Assembly (NCBI GenBank): GCA_016200765.1
Contig: JACQEC010000290.1
Location: 1-6,927, forward strand
Direction of reading: 5' to 3'
Length of the DNA stretch: 6,927 nucleotides
Source of the DNA: Chloroflexota bacterium
GTDB lineage: Bacteria > Chloroflexota > Anaerolineae > JACRMK01
The notes beneath the pieces are model-generated. The model searched no databases. It worked only from the letters and a program-made list of their open reading frames with translations, and was not told where the DNA came from. Position 1 is the first letter of the stretch. The number at the start of each line of letters is the position of its first letter. Position numbers and translations under genes: made by a program. Positions 1-6,414 of the stretch are shown piece after piece.

Positions 1-1
1 G

Positions 2-775
2 GAGCCGATTCATATCCAGTATGTGAAGTGGCTGGCGCACGTGGCGCAGGGCGACTTTGGCCGCTCCTTTATTGACCAGCGCCCGGTGATGGATAAGATT
101 GCGGAGCGCCTGCCCGCCACGCTCACGCTCAATCTGGCGACCCTGCTGATTGGCCTGCTCGGCATCCCGATGGGCATCCTCGCCGCCGTCAAGCGCGGCA
201 GTTGGCTCGACCGCGGGCTGGCTGTCTTCAACGCGGTCGGCAACTCCGCGCCGCACTGGTGGCTCGGCCTGCTGATCCTGATCTTCATCGCCGCGCCCAC
301 GAAACTCCTGCCCCTCGGCGGCATGTACTCCATCGGCAAGGAGAACGACCTCCTCGACCGCCTCTGGCATCTGATTCTGCCCGCGACCATCGCGGCCCTC
401 AGCGATTGGATTGTCTTCTCGCGCTTCCTGCGCTCCAGCATCCTCGAAGTGATCCGTCTCGACTACATCCGCACCGCCCGCGCCAAGGGGCTGGCCGAGC
501 GCGTGGTGCTGATCCGCCACGCCTTCCGCAACGCGCTCATCCCGGTCGTGCCGCTGTTCGTCGGCTCGGTCACCGGGCTCATCAGCGGCGCGGTGATCTT
601 TGAAACCACCTTCTCGTGGCCGGGCATCGGGCGCATGGCCGTTCAAGCCACCTTCCAGCGCGACTTCCCGGTCGTGATGGCGCTGTTCATGATTGGCTCC
701 TTCTTGACCATCGTCGGCTTTCTGGCGGTGGACATCCTCTACACCTTTGTGGACCCGCGGGTCAAGTACAACTGA
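2..775 (+). CDS. ABC transporter permease, DppB/OppB type (5' partial)
   Basis: Integral membrane permease of a peptide/nickel-class ABC importer; it pairs with the next gene to form the transmembrane channel. The reading frame is open from the window edge: residues before the GTG at 23 (EPIHIQY) already match the family's conserved region, so that GTG is internal. About 257 residues are present, and roughly 60-80 N-terminal ones, including the first membrane segment, are probably missing. Visible hallmarks are GDFGRS near the start, several hydrophobic segments, and the BPD_transp_1 EAA loop that contacts the ATPase (DYIRTARAKGLAE, then HAFRNALIP). It ends with the typical FETTFSWPGIGRM region and a VDPRVKYN tail. 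The TGA at 773-775 is 2 bases before the next ATG. The substrate cannot be told from the permease alone. Confidence 0.93.
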   Translation, partial: EPIHIQYVKWLAHVAQGDFGRSFIDQRPVMDKIAERLPATLTLNLATLLIGLLGIPMGILAAVKRGSWLDRGLAVFNAVGNSAPHWWLGLLILIFIAAPTKLLPLGGMYSIGKENDLLDRLWHLILPATIAALSDWIVFSRFLRSSILEVIRLDYIRTARAKGLAERVVLIRHAFRNALIPVVPLFVGSVTGLISGAVIFETTFSWPGIGRMAVQATFQRDFPVVMALFMIGSFLTIVGFLAVDILYTFVDPRVKYN

Positions 776-777
776 GC

Positions 778-1695
778 ATGACCACGCGAGCCGCCGCCGC
801 CCCATCGCCGCACCCTGAGCCTGTCGAAGGGTCGCCCGGCTTCTTCACCCAGGCGTACCTGCGCTTCCGCCGCGACAGCGTGTCGGTGGCCGCGCTGGCC
901 GTCTTTGCGCTGATCGGCCTCACCTCGCTGGCCGCGCCGTTGATCGCCGCGCAGGTCTTGCATACCGACCCGACCCGGCAGGATTTACTGCGCGACTACG
1001 AGCCGCCCAGCGCGCAACACTGGGGCGGCACCGACGCCTTCGGGCGCGACGCGCTGACGCGGGTGCTCTACGCCGGGCAGGTCTCGCTTGGCATTGGCCT
1101 CGCGGTCGTGCTGGTGCAGTTGACCATCGGCGTCCCGCTCGGCCTGATCGCCGGGTACTATCACGGGCGGGCGGACGACGTGATCAACGCGGTCATCCTC
1201 ACGCGCGCGGGCATCCCGACGCTCTATTTGCTGATCCTGCTGTCCGCGACCTTTCGGGGGGTGGTCGGCACGCCCTGGGGGCTGGCGCTGGTCTTCGGTC
1301 TGCTCAACTGGACGGGGGTGACGCGGCAGGTGCGGGGACTGGTGCTCTCGGTGAAACAGCGCGACTTCATTGACGCCGCGCGCGTCATCGGCGTCAACGA
1401 CAGGCGCATCATGTTCCAGCACATCCTGCCCAATGTGATGTATATCATCCTGATCATCGCCGGCTTCGACATCATCGGCGCGATGCTGGGCGAAGCCGGG
1501 CTCAGTTTTCTGGGGTTGGGCATTCAGGCCCCAACAGCCTCGTGGGGCAACATGCTTAGCGGCTCGCTGGAAAACTTCCAGAACGCGCCATGGCTGGTCT
1601 TCCTGCCCGGCCTCTTCATCACCGTGACCGTTCTCTGCATCTTCCTCGTCACCGACGGCTTGCGCGACGCGCTTGACCCGCGCCTCAAAGATTAG
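778..1695 (+). CDS. ABC transporter permease, DppC/OppC type
   Basis: Second permease subunit of the same peptide/nickel-class importer, complete at 305 residues, a usual length for the family. The hallmarks appear in order. The OppC N-terminal region has its first membrane segment at about residues 35-60. The periplasmic GGTDAFGRD motif is at 83-91. BPD_transp_1 membrane segments follow, with the EAA loop DFIDAARVIGVNDRR at 196-210 and the EAGLSFLGLG motif at 239-248. The protein ends DALDPRLKD. The ATG at 778 lies 2 bases after the upstream TGA, with no strong Shine-Dalgarno site, so translational coupling is likely. Oddity: residues 12-18 (HPEPVEG) are encoded by a dispersed repeat, so the cytoplasmic N-terminal tail may be partly repeat-derived. 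Binding-protein and ATPase genes are not in the window. Confidence 0.95.
   Translation: MTTRAAAAPSPHPEPVEGSPGFFTQAYLRFRRDSVSVAALAVFALIGLTSLAAPLIAAQVLHTDPTRQDLLRDYEPPSAQHWGGTDAFGRDALTRVLYAGQVSLGIGLAVVLVQLTIGVPLGLIAGYYHGRADDVINAVILTRAGIPTLYLLILLSATFRGVVGTPWGLALVFGLLNWTGVTRQVRGLVLSVKQRDFIDAARVIGVNDRRIMFQHILPNVMYIILIIAGFDIIGAMLGEAGLSFLGLGIQAPTASWGNMLSGSLENFQNAPWLVFLPGLFITVTVLCIFLVTDGLRDALDPRLKD
813..831. repeat. Dispersed palindromic repeat inside dppC (HPEPVEG element)
   Basis: CCCTGAGCCTGTCGAAGGG is a 19-base, imperfectly palindromic sequence that I recognise as a short element scattered in many copies through many bacterial genomes and metagenome contigs. It reads HPEPVEG on this strand and FDRLR-type peptides on the other. 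Only one copy is in this window. It sits in frame in the 5' end of the dppC-type gene, before the first membrane segment. The recognition is from memory; a genome-wide copy count would confirm it. Confidence 0.7.
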
Positions 1696-1724
1696 CGTCG
1701 CCGCATCGGCAACTGGACCCCTCA

Positions 1725-1743
1725 CGCTTGGCGAGCGCAAGCG
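1725..1743. terminator. Possible hairpin between convergent genes
   Basis: CGCTTG at 1725-1730 pairs with CAAGCG at 1738-1743 across a 7-base loop, in the 70-base gap between the stop of the plus-strand permease gene (1695) and the stop of the minus-strand HAD gene (1766). The location suits a bidirectional terminator. No T-run follows on either strand, so it would not be a classical intrinsic terminator, and GC-rich sequence gives short hairpins by chance. Confidence 0.25.
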
Positions 1744-1765
1744 CCCTTCATAGGTGTGCCGGCCG

Positions 1766-2521
1766 TTATGGTGCCGGTGGCGAGGCGGCGGCGCACTCCT
1801 GAAGGATACGCGCCACCACCGCGCTCACCGTACTGGGGTCATCCACGATATGGTCGAGCGGGAGGATAGCCGCGTCATGCAGAGATTTCCCCGTGAGCAT
1901 CGTGGCCACCGCAATGACGCTGACGCCCGCCGCGAGCGCGGCTCCGACGCCCGCCACCGAATCTTCGACGGCGATGCAAGCCGTTGGCGCCACCTTCAGC
2001 CGAGCCATCACCCACTGGTAGATTTCAGGGTCGGGCTTGGCCTGCCGCACATCTTCCCGCGTGGCGATCACGTCTAGCAGGTCGCGCAGGCCCAGCACGT
2101 TCAGGATGCGATAGGCCTGCTCGCGGTGCGACATCGTGGTCAAGCCCGTCTGATACCGGTTGGCATGTGCCCAGCGCAATAAGGCGATGTTGTGCGGGTA
2201 TTGATAGCGCTGGATCAGAGCCGCATCCTGCAGCATTGCCTCGTAAGCCTGAACGTGCATCTGGGCCAACACCTGCCACTCTTGCGTCACGCCCCATTCC
2301 GCCAGACGTGCGCGCGCGGCGGCAGACAGCGCGAAACGCGTGATCAGGGCGGCCGACACCTCCTCGCGCGACCGCCCAACGACAGCCTTGAAGGCGTCGA
2401 GCACGTCACGCTCTAACACGCCGGGGCGCAAAGCCATCACGGCGCGCGCGTAAGACAGCGCTTTGAGCTGTTCCGTCTCGACGAGCGTGCCGTCGAGGTC
2501 AAAGAGAAAGGTCGTAATGAT
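1766..2521 (-). CDS. HAD-superfamily hydrolase (phosphatase/phosphoglucomutase-like), non-standard start
   Basis: Soluble haloacid-dehalogenase-fold enzyme, probably a small-metabolite phosphatase of the beta-phosphoglucomutase-like group. With an ATC start at 2521-2519 it has 251 residues, a normal length. Motif I is FLFDLDGTL (nucleophile Asp8, acid/base Asp10), followed by a helical cap. The motif II Thr/Ser lies in TTMSHR (about 128-133), the motif III Lys in AKPDPEIY (Lys162), and motif IV is VEDS with G at 191 (Glu186, Asp187). No ATG, GTG or TTG occurs in frame between the upstream in-frame TGA inside hutU and the GTG at 2440, and starting at that GTG would delete motif I. GGAG at 2530-2533 lies 8 bases before the ATC, favouring ATC (or ATT at 2518) as start. 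It lies 23 bases after hutU, so it is probably cotranscribed; a role in histidine breakdown is not implied. The substrate is unknown. Confidence 0.85.
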   Translation of the reverse strand: MITTFLFDLDGTLVETEQLKALSYARAVMALRPGVLERDVLDAFKAVVGRSREEVSAALITRFALSAAARARLAEWGVTQEWQVLAQMHVQAYEAMLQDAALIQRYQYPHNIALLRWAHANRYQTGLTTMSHREQAYRILNVLGLRDLLDVIATREDVRQAKPDPEIYQWVMARLKVAPTACIAVEDSVAGVGAALAAGVSVIAVATMLTGKSLHDAAILPLDHIVDDPSTVSAVVARILQECAAASPPAP

Positions 2522-2529
2522 TTCCGCGG

Positions 2530-2533
2530 CTCC
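2530..2533 (-). promoter_or_regulatory. Ribosome binding site supporting the ATC/ATT start
   Basis: On the minus strand GGAG is followed by 8 bases and then ATC (2521-2519) and ATT (2518-2516), the only plausible initiation triplets placed correctly ahead of the DLDGT motif. It lies in the 23-base gap after the hutU stop. It decides the start of the HAD gene but is only a 4-base match in GC-rich sequence, and coupling with hutU termination may contribute. Confidence 0.45.
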
Positions 2534-2544
2534 GCGCGCGATGG

Positions 2545-4197
2545 CTAAGAGGCGCGCATCGGAATCTGAATTCCGGCTCGGTCCGCAAACTCAATCGCTT
2601 CCGTATAGCCCGCGTCGGCGTGGCGGATGACGCCCATGCCGGGGTCGGTGGTCAACACGCGCTCCAGCCGCTTGGCGGCCTCCGGCGTGCCATCGGCGAC
2701 GATGACCTGACCGGCGTGGACGGAATAGCCGATGCCAACCCCGCCGCCATGGTGAATCGAAACCCAGGTCGCCCCGCCCACGGCGTTAATCAGCGCGTTC
2801 AGCAGAGGCCAGTCCGCGATGGCGTCACTGCCGTCTTTCATGTCTTCGGTCTCGCGGCGCGGCGACGCGACGGAGCCCGCGTCGAGGTGATCGCGCCCGA
2901 TGACAATCGGCGCGGAGACCTCGCCCGCCGCCACCAGATCGTTGAACTTGAGGCCGGCGCGGGCGCGCTCGCCGTAGCCCAGCCAGCAGATGCGCGCGGG
3001 CAATCCTTGAAACTTGACGCGCCGCTGGGCCAACCGAATCCAGCGCACCAGCGGTTCGTTATCCGGGAAGAGTTCGAGGACGGCCTCGTCTGTGCGGTAG
3101 AGGTCGCGCTCGTCGCCGGAGAGCGCAACCCAGCGGAACGGGCCTTTGCCTTCGCAGAACAGCGGGCGGATGTAGGCCGGCACGAAGCCGGGATAGTCAA
3201 ACGCATCCTTGACGCCGGCATCGTAGGCGCGCTGACGCAGATTGTTGCCGTAGTCGAAGACCACCGCGCCTTTCTTCTGGAAGGCGAGCATCGCCTCGAC
3301 GTGTCGCGCCATCGCGGCCAGCGAGCGCGACTGATACGCGGCCGGGTCGGCGGCGCGCAGGGCGCTTGCCTCCGCCAGCGGCATTTCAGGCACATACATC
3401 AGCGGGTCGTGCGCGGGGGTCTGGTCGGTGACGACATCCGGCACGACGCCGCGCTGTTCCAGCTCGGTGAAGACGTCGGCGGCGTTGGCGATCAGGGCGA
3501 TGGAGCGCGGCTCGCCCCGCCGGAGTGATTCTTCCACGCGGGTCATCGCGTCTTCAAGGTTGTCGCAGATTTCGTCTATATAGCCGGTGTCGAGGCGGCG
3601 GCGCGCGCGCGCCGGATCAACCTCGACCACCAGGCCGACGCCCTCGTTCATCGTGATGGCTAAGGGTTGGGCGCCGCCCATGCCGCCAAGCCCGGCCGTG
3701 AGCACGAACTTGCCGCGCAGGGACCCCCCGAAATGCAGGCGCGCCAGCGAGCCGAGCGTCTCGTAGGTGCCTTGCAGAATACCTTGAGTGCCGATGTAGA
3801 TCCAGGAACCGGCGGTCATCTGGCCGTACATGATCAGGCCCGCGCGCTCCCAGCGGTCGAAGTTGTCCTGCGTCGCCCAGGCCGGCACGATATTCGAGTT
3901 GGCGAGCAGGACGCGCGGCGCGTCGGGGTGGGTGCGGAAGACGCCGACCGGCTTGCCGGATTGGATGAGCAGGGTCTCGTCGTCTGCCAGCGCGCGCAGG
4001 GCGCGCACGATGGCCTCGAAGCAATCCCAGTTGCGGGCCGCGCGCCCGCGCCCGCCGTACACGATCAACTCGTCGGGGTTCTCGGCGACTTCGGGATCGA
4101 GGTTGTTCATTAACATGCGCAGAGCGGCTTCCTGCAGCCAGCCCTTGCAGGAGAGCGCAGTGCCGCGCGGCGCGCGCACGACTCGTGGTTCAGCCAT
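2545..4197 (-). CDS. hutU: Urocanate hydratase (urocanase)
   Basis: Cytoplasmic enzyme that hydrates urocanate to 4-imidazolone-5-propionate, the second step of histidine degradation, using tightly bound NAD+ as an electrophile. The protein has 550 residues, the normal length. In order are YGGRGRAARNW (47-57), the NAD-binding glycine loop GLGGMGGAQPLA (169-180), the conserved Cys of PARICWLG (Cys404, equivalent to the Cys410 region of the Pseudomonas enzyme), GRDHLDAGSVASP (434-446) and HHGGGVGIGYS (482-492). I chose ATG 4197 (MAEPRVV) because the open frame upstream to 4290 is translated AT-rich repeat; AAGGGG lies about 7 bases before this ATG. Remembered homologues often have Ser or Cys where this one has Ala in HLDAGS; that is a minor variation. 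No hutH, hutI or hutG is visible. It lies between a binding lipoprotein gene and a HAD gene on the same strand. Confidence 0.97.
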   Translation of the reverse strand: MAEPRVVRAPRGTALSCKGWLQEAALRMLMNNLDPEVAENPDELIVYGGRGRAARNWDCFEAIVRALRALADDETLLIQSGKPVGVFRTHPDAPRVLLANSNIVPAWATQDNFDRWERAGLIMYGQMTAGSWIYIGTQGILQGTYETLGSLARLHFGGSLRGKFVLTAGLGGMGGAQPLAITMNEGVGLVVEVDPARARRRLDTGYIDEICDNLEDAMTRVEESLRRGEPRSIALIANAADVFTELEQRGVVPDVVTDQTPAHDPLMYVPEMPLAEASALRAADPAAYQSRSLAAMARHVEAMLAFQKKGAVVFDYGNNLRQRAYDAGVKDAFDYPGFVPAYIRPLFCEGKGPFRWVALSGDERDLYRTDEAVLELFPDNEPLVRWIRLAQRRVKFQGLPARICWLGYGERARAGLKFNDLVAAGEVSAPIVIGRDHLDAGSVASPRRETEDMKDGSDAIADWPLLNALINAVGGATWVSIHHGGGVGIGYSVHAGQVIVADGTPEAAKRLERVLTTDPGMGVIRHADAGYTEAIEFADRAGIQIPMRAS

Positions 4198-4219
4198 ATC
4201 TTGACCCCTTACAATTTGT

Positions 4220-4280
4220 GATTCTTGATTTTTGATTCTTGATTGCAGGTCGAAATCAAAAATCAGAAATCTAAAATTCT
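4220..4280. repeat. AT-rich imperfect inverted repeat between the binding-protein gene and hutU
   Basis: An AT-rich patch in a GC-rich neighbourhood. GATTCTTGATT occurs twice, at 4220-4230 and 4234-4244 (14-base spacing). TGATTTTTGATT at 4226-4237 is the exact reverse complement of AATCAAAAATCA at 4254-4265, with a 16-base loop, and weaker pairing continues outward. Translated on the minus strand it gives the low-complexity FLIFDFDLQSRIKNQES peptide, which I have seen as a recurring dispersed repeat in unrelated contexts. It fills most of the 96-base gap and could form a hairpin in the mRNA that lowers or buffers expression of hutU relative to the gene before it; that role is inference. Confidence 0.65.
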
Positions 4281-4293
4281 TCCCGCGCACAAC

Positions 4294-5532
4294 TCACTGA
4301 CTGCCCGTGTCAATGGTCTGGACGTATTGAAGCACGCTGTTCTGGTACTGCGCGACGTCCACCGAATGGCGCCCACTGCCATCGGCGCTGAAGCTGAACG
4401 CGCCGGACGCTCCCTTGAACCCTTTCGTCTTCAGCAACTCGGCGCGGAAGCGGTGCTTGTCCGCGCCCGCCCGCGCCACGACGCGCGCCGCCAGATGCAC
4501 CGCGTCCCAGCGCCAGGCCGATGAGGCATCCGGCTCGGTCTGATACCTCGCCCTCCACGCGCGCGCGTAGTCCGCGTATTCGGGTGTGCGCCCGGGCACG
4601 AAGTCCACGACGACGGTGAGGCTTTCGAGGAGGTCGCCGGGAAGTTGGCGGATGGCGGCTTCGGCATAAGCGGGAGAGCCGATCAGGCGCGCCCGCAATC
4701 CCAGTTTCTTGATCTGCTGGAGGAGGGCAACGCCATCGGCCGGGCGGCTGGTATAGAGGCAGAGCACGTCGGCGCCGGTGGCCTTGATCAAGCGGAGCGG
4801 CGCCGAAAAATCCCGCGCACCGGCCGCATAGCGCTGGCGCGCGATGAGCGAGAGGCCCTTGCTTTTCAGGGCCGCCTCGATGAGGTCGGCTCCGCCGATG
4901 CCCACACTGCTGCTGTCGTGGAGCACGGCGATCCGACTGCCCTTCAGGTCGTTCAACGCCCACGCCGCCATCGCGCGCGCCGGCACACCGTCGTCGGGTC
5001 GGAGGCGGAAAAGCCACGGATTGCCCACGCGGGTCAGCGTCGCATTGGCGCCGGCCATCAGCGTCGGAATCTCGACATCGGCGATGCGCTCGGAGATAGA
5101 CTGCACCCGCGCGCTGTCCGCCGGGCCGATCAGCGCAATCGCGTTGTCTGCACTGGCGGCCAGCTCGAGCGCTTGCAGAGCGCCGGCATTGCTGGACGCC
5201 GAATCCCGGACGGTCAGGCGAATGGGTTGGGCGTTGACGCCGCCCTGGGCGTTGATATGGTCGGCGGCCAACGCGGTCGCTTGTTGAGCCATCGCGCCGT
5301 CCAGCGCATCCGTGTCGGAGAGATCGGCCAGCAAGGTCAAGTTGATGGGGCCATCGAGCGTCGCCGCGCTGGGCGGAATCGCATCCAGCGTTGAGCTAGG
5401 GGGCGCCTCTGGGGTGGGGGTGGCGGTTGTGCCGAACTGACAGCCGACCAATAGGGCCAGCCAGCCCAACGTCATCGCCAGCCGCAAAGCCGCGCGCACT
5501 CCGGTACGACCCGGTGGGTCGCTCGATGTCAT
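4294..5532 (-). CDS. ABC transporter substrate-binding lipoprotein, branched-chain amino acid (LivJ) type
   Basis: Extracytoplasmic, lipid-anchored solute receptor of the Peripla_BP_6 / Leu-Ile-Val-binding class, 412 residues. The N-terminus is basic, with a hydrophobic stretch (about 16-30) ending in lipobox LVGC with Cys31 as the lipidated residue. A Thr/Pro-rich linker (about 34-58) follows. The two-lobed domain starts at PINLTLLADLSD (62-73), with AADHINAQGGVN (89-100), IALIGPADS (132-140), the IAVLHD strand starting lobe two (201-206), GADVLCLY (253-260) and TPEYADYARAWRARY (316-330). The family binds branched-chain amino acids, amides, urea or aromatic acids, so the ligand cannot be named. 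No LivHMGF transporter genes adjoin it. It is upstream of hutU on the same strand, so a ligand related to histidine or urocanate is possible but unproven. The ATG at 5532 has only a weak purine-rich AAAGAAAAG upstream. Confidence 0.92.
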   Translation of the reverse strand: MTSSDPPGRTGVRAALRLAMTLGWLALLVGCQFGTTATPTPEAPPSSTLDAIPPSAATLDGPINLTLLADLSDTDALDGAMAQQATALAADHINAQGGVNAQPIRLTVRDSASSNAGALQALELAASADNAIALIGPADSARVQSISERIADVEIPTLMAGANATLTRVGNPWLFRLRPDDGVPARAMAAWALNDLKGSRIAVLHDSSSVGIGGADLIEAALKSKGLSLIARQRYAAGARDFSAPLRLIKATGADVLCLYTSRPADGVALLQQIKKLGLRARLIGSPAYAEAAIRQLPGDLLESLTVVVDFVPGRTPEYADYARAWRARYQTEPDASSAWRWDAVHLAARVVARAGADKHRFRAELLKTKGFKGASGAFSFSADGSGRHSVDVAQYQNSVLQYVQTIDTGSQ

Positions 5533-5573
5533 GTCTTTTCTTTAACCCGCTGTCGTAAGGTCTATCGGGTGTT

Positions 5574-5579
5574 ATTATA
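5574..5579 (-). promoter_or_regulatory. Probable -10 box of the lipoprotein-hutU promoter
   Basis: A perfect TATAAT on the minus strand 41 bases before the lipoprotein ATG, in a locally AT-richer gap. Transcription would start near 5567, leaving a leader of about 35 bases. A weak -35 (TTTCTG, around 5598-5603) sits 18 bases upstream; it matches TTGACA poorly, so an activator may be needed. This would be the likely promoter for the lipoprotein gene and perhaps hutU and the HAD gene. Confidence 0.5.
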
Positions 5580-5580
5580 A

Positions 5581-5835
5581 CCGCAGCGAGAGCGCACCAG
5601 AAACGGGGGAGCACAGCATCATTTCACAAAACAAAAATCGCGCGTGGTGCGCTTTGGACACACGACGCCCGATTTGCTTGGCTGGCTGATGCCATCCGAT
5701 CACGTACAGACCGCCGCCGTGAGGGTTAGCCCACTGCGCGGCTTCTTTTATGAGTTCAACTACGCCTTGTTTTCAAGCCCTCTTTGGGTCGCTGGGTTCA
5801 TCGGCATTATATCGTACCGGCTTGGGCGCTATTGC
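5581..5835 (+). other. Intergenic stretch with a possible membrane-protein remnant
   Basis: Between the binding-protein promoter and the end of the zinc-ribbon gene there is no well-formed gene. The plus-strand frame is open from 5581 (after a TAA at 5578) and runs antisense into the next gene up to 5985. Its non-overlapping part includes TTPDLLGWLMPSD (about 5662-5700) and a hydrophobic ALFSSPLWVAGFIGIIS segment. PDLLGxxxPS resembles a motif I remember from large Chloroflexota polytopic glycosyltransferase-like membrane proteins. No start codon with a ribosome site is seen, so if real it is a decayed internal fragment; it may equally be chance. Confidence 0.25.
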
Positions 5836-6267
5836 CTACGGGCCAGACACGACCTCATTGACCATTTCGTCCGTGATGAGCCGTCGCCGGAAAATCCAGA
5901 TGAGCGCGTCGGTATTGGTAAAGCCTTCAATGCCAATAATCGCCAACATGCCGCTGGTCTTGGTGGAAGCGACGACATTGACTAATTCCCAGCCGGACAA
6001 GCCAAGCTGGTTAATAGCGCCGAGGTCAACGGCGGTCAGTTTCTGCGGGACAACCTTGTACTCCCATTTATCGAGATGGGCGCGTGCCCATTGTTCTTTG
6101 GCGTGTGCAAAACGCTCCTGTTTTGTGGCGTCTGGGCCAGTAAAACCAGCCTTGACCTCTGCCGGATGCGCGAGTGCCCACTGAAAATCAATCTTGCAGT
6201 TAGCGCAGCGCGCGTCGTTCTCGAAATTGTTTTGACCACACTTGGGGCAAGCGATAAGTTTTGGCAT
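5836..6267 (-). CDS. Zinc-ribbon and DUF4177-like domain protein
   Basis: Small protein of 143 residues, function unknown. The N-terminus is a zinc ribbon with CPKC (Cys7, Cys10) and CANC (Cys21, Cys24) separated by 10 residues. A charged, helix-prone linker (about 35-65) follows, then a DUF4177-like module: KWEYKVVP (67-74), the GLSGWELVNVV core (89-99), a hydrophobic segment MLAIIGI (107-113) and the closing strand ALIWIFRRR (121-129). DUF4177 modules are small, often in stand-alone proteins, with no firm biochemical role. The start at ATG 6267 is fixed by a strong GAGGAGGG just upstream (4-base spacing from AGGAGG). The frame stays open further upstream to 6369, but that peptide looks non-coding. 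It is less GC-rich than the metabolic genes to the left and appears monocistronic. Zinc binding is inferred from the four cysteines. Confidence 0.82.
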   Translation of the reverse strand: MPKLIACPKCGQNNFENDARCANCKIDFQWALAHPAEVKAGFTGPDATKQERFAHAKEQWARAHLDKWEYKVVPQKLTAVDLGAINQLGLSGWELVNVVASTKTSGMLAIIGIEGFTNTDALIWIFRRRLITDEMVNEVVSGP

Positions 6268-6302
6268 ATTCCCTCCTCTACCGCGGCTGACTATCGTCGT
6301 CT

Positions 6303-6377
6303 TCAAGTATCTCCCGCACCGCGCCAGCCGATCAGTAGCAACGAAACCGCACCGATACCCAACCCCCAAACCTTCAT
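6303..6377 (-). CDS. Possible small ORF for a membrane peptide (24 residues)
   Basis: An ATG at 6377 opens a 24-residue frame, MKVWGLGIGAVSLLLIG followed by WRGAGDT and TGA. The profile is one basic residue, then a hydrophobic segment, as in a short membrane peptide or the start of a signal-anchored protein. It ends 35 bases before the zinc-ribbon gene on the same strand. Only a weak AGG lies about 10 bases upstream. It could be a leader peptide, the frameshifted beginning of a lost membrane protein, or chance. I do not recognise it. Confidence 0.25.
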   Translation of the reverse strand: MKVWGLGIGAVSLLLIGWRGAGDT

Positions 6378-6414
6378 GGGGTGGAACCTGTGATTACTAC
6401 CTCATGTTACGGGC

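Noticed and set aside
616..777. Extension of the dppC-type frame upstream to 616
   Set aside because: It overlaps the conserved end of the dppB-type gene. The translated extension has no family similarity, while the ATG at 778 fits the family's start and the 2-base operon spacing.
985..1740. 251-codon minus-strand frame over the dppC-type gene
   Set aside because: Full antisense shadow of a well-supported permease; the translation is rich in Asp, Gln, His and Arg without domains, as expected of GC-rich shadow frames.
2620..3528. 302-codon plus-strand frame over hutU
   Set aside because: Antisense shadow of urocanase; its length reflects high GC content and the composition is low-complexity Arg/Ala/Gly without motifs.
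4198..4290. 31-residue N-terminal extension of HutU from 4290
   Set aside because: The extension is translated AT-rich repeat; known urocanases begin near MAEP-type residues, and the ATG at 4197 gives the normal length.
4645..5394. 249-codon plus-strand frame over the binding lipoprotein gene
   Set aside because: Antisense shadow of a gene with a clear signal peptide and periplasmic-binding fold; no ribosome site or domain signature.
5750..6184. 144-codon plus-strand frame over the zinc-ribbon gene
   Set aside because: Mostly antisense to a gene with a strong ribosome site and two recognised domains; no supporting features of its own.
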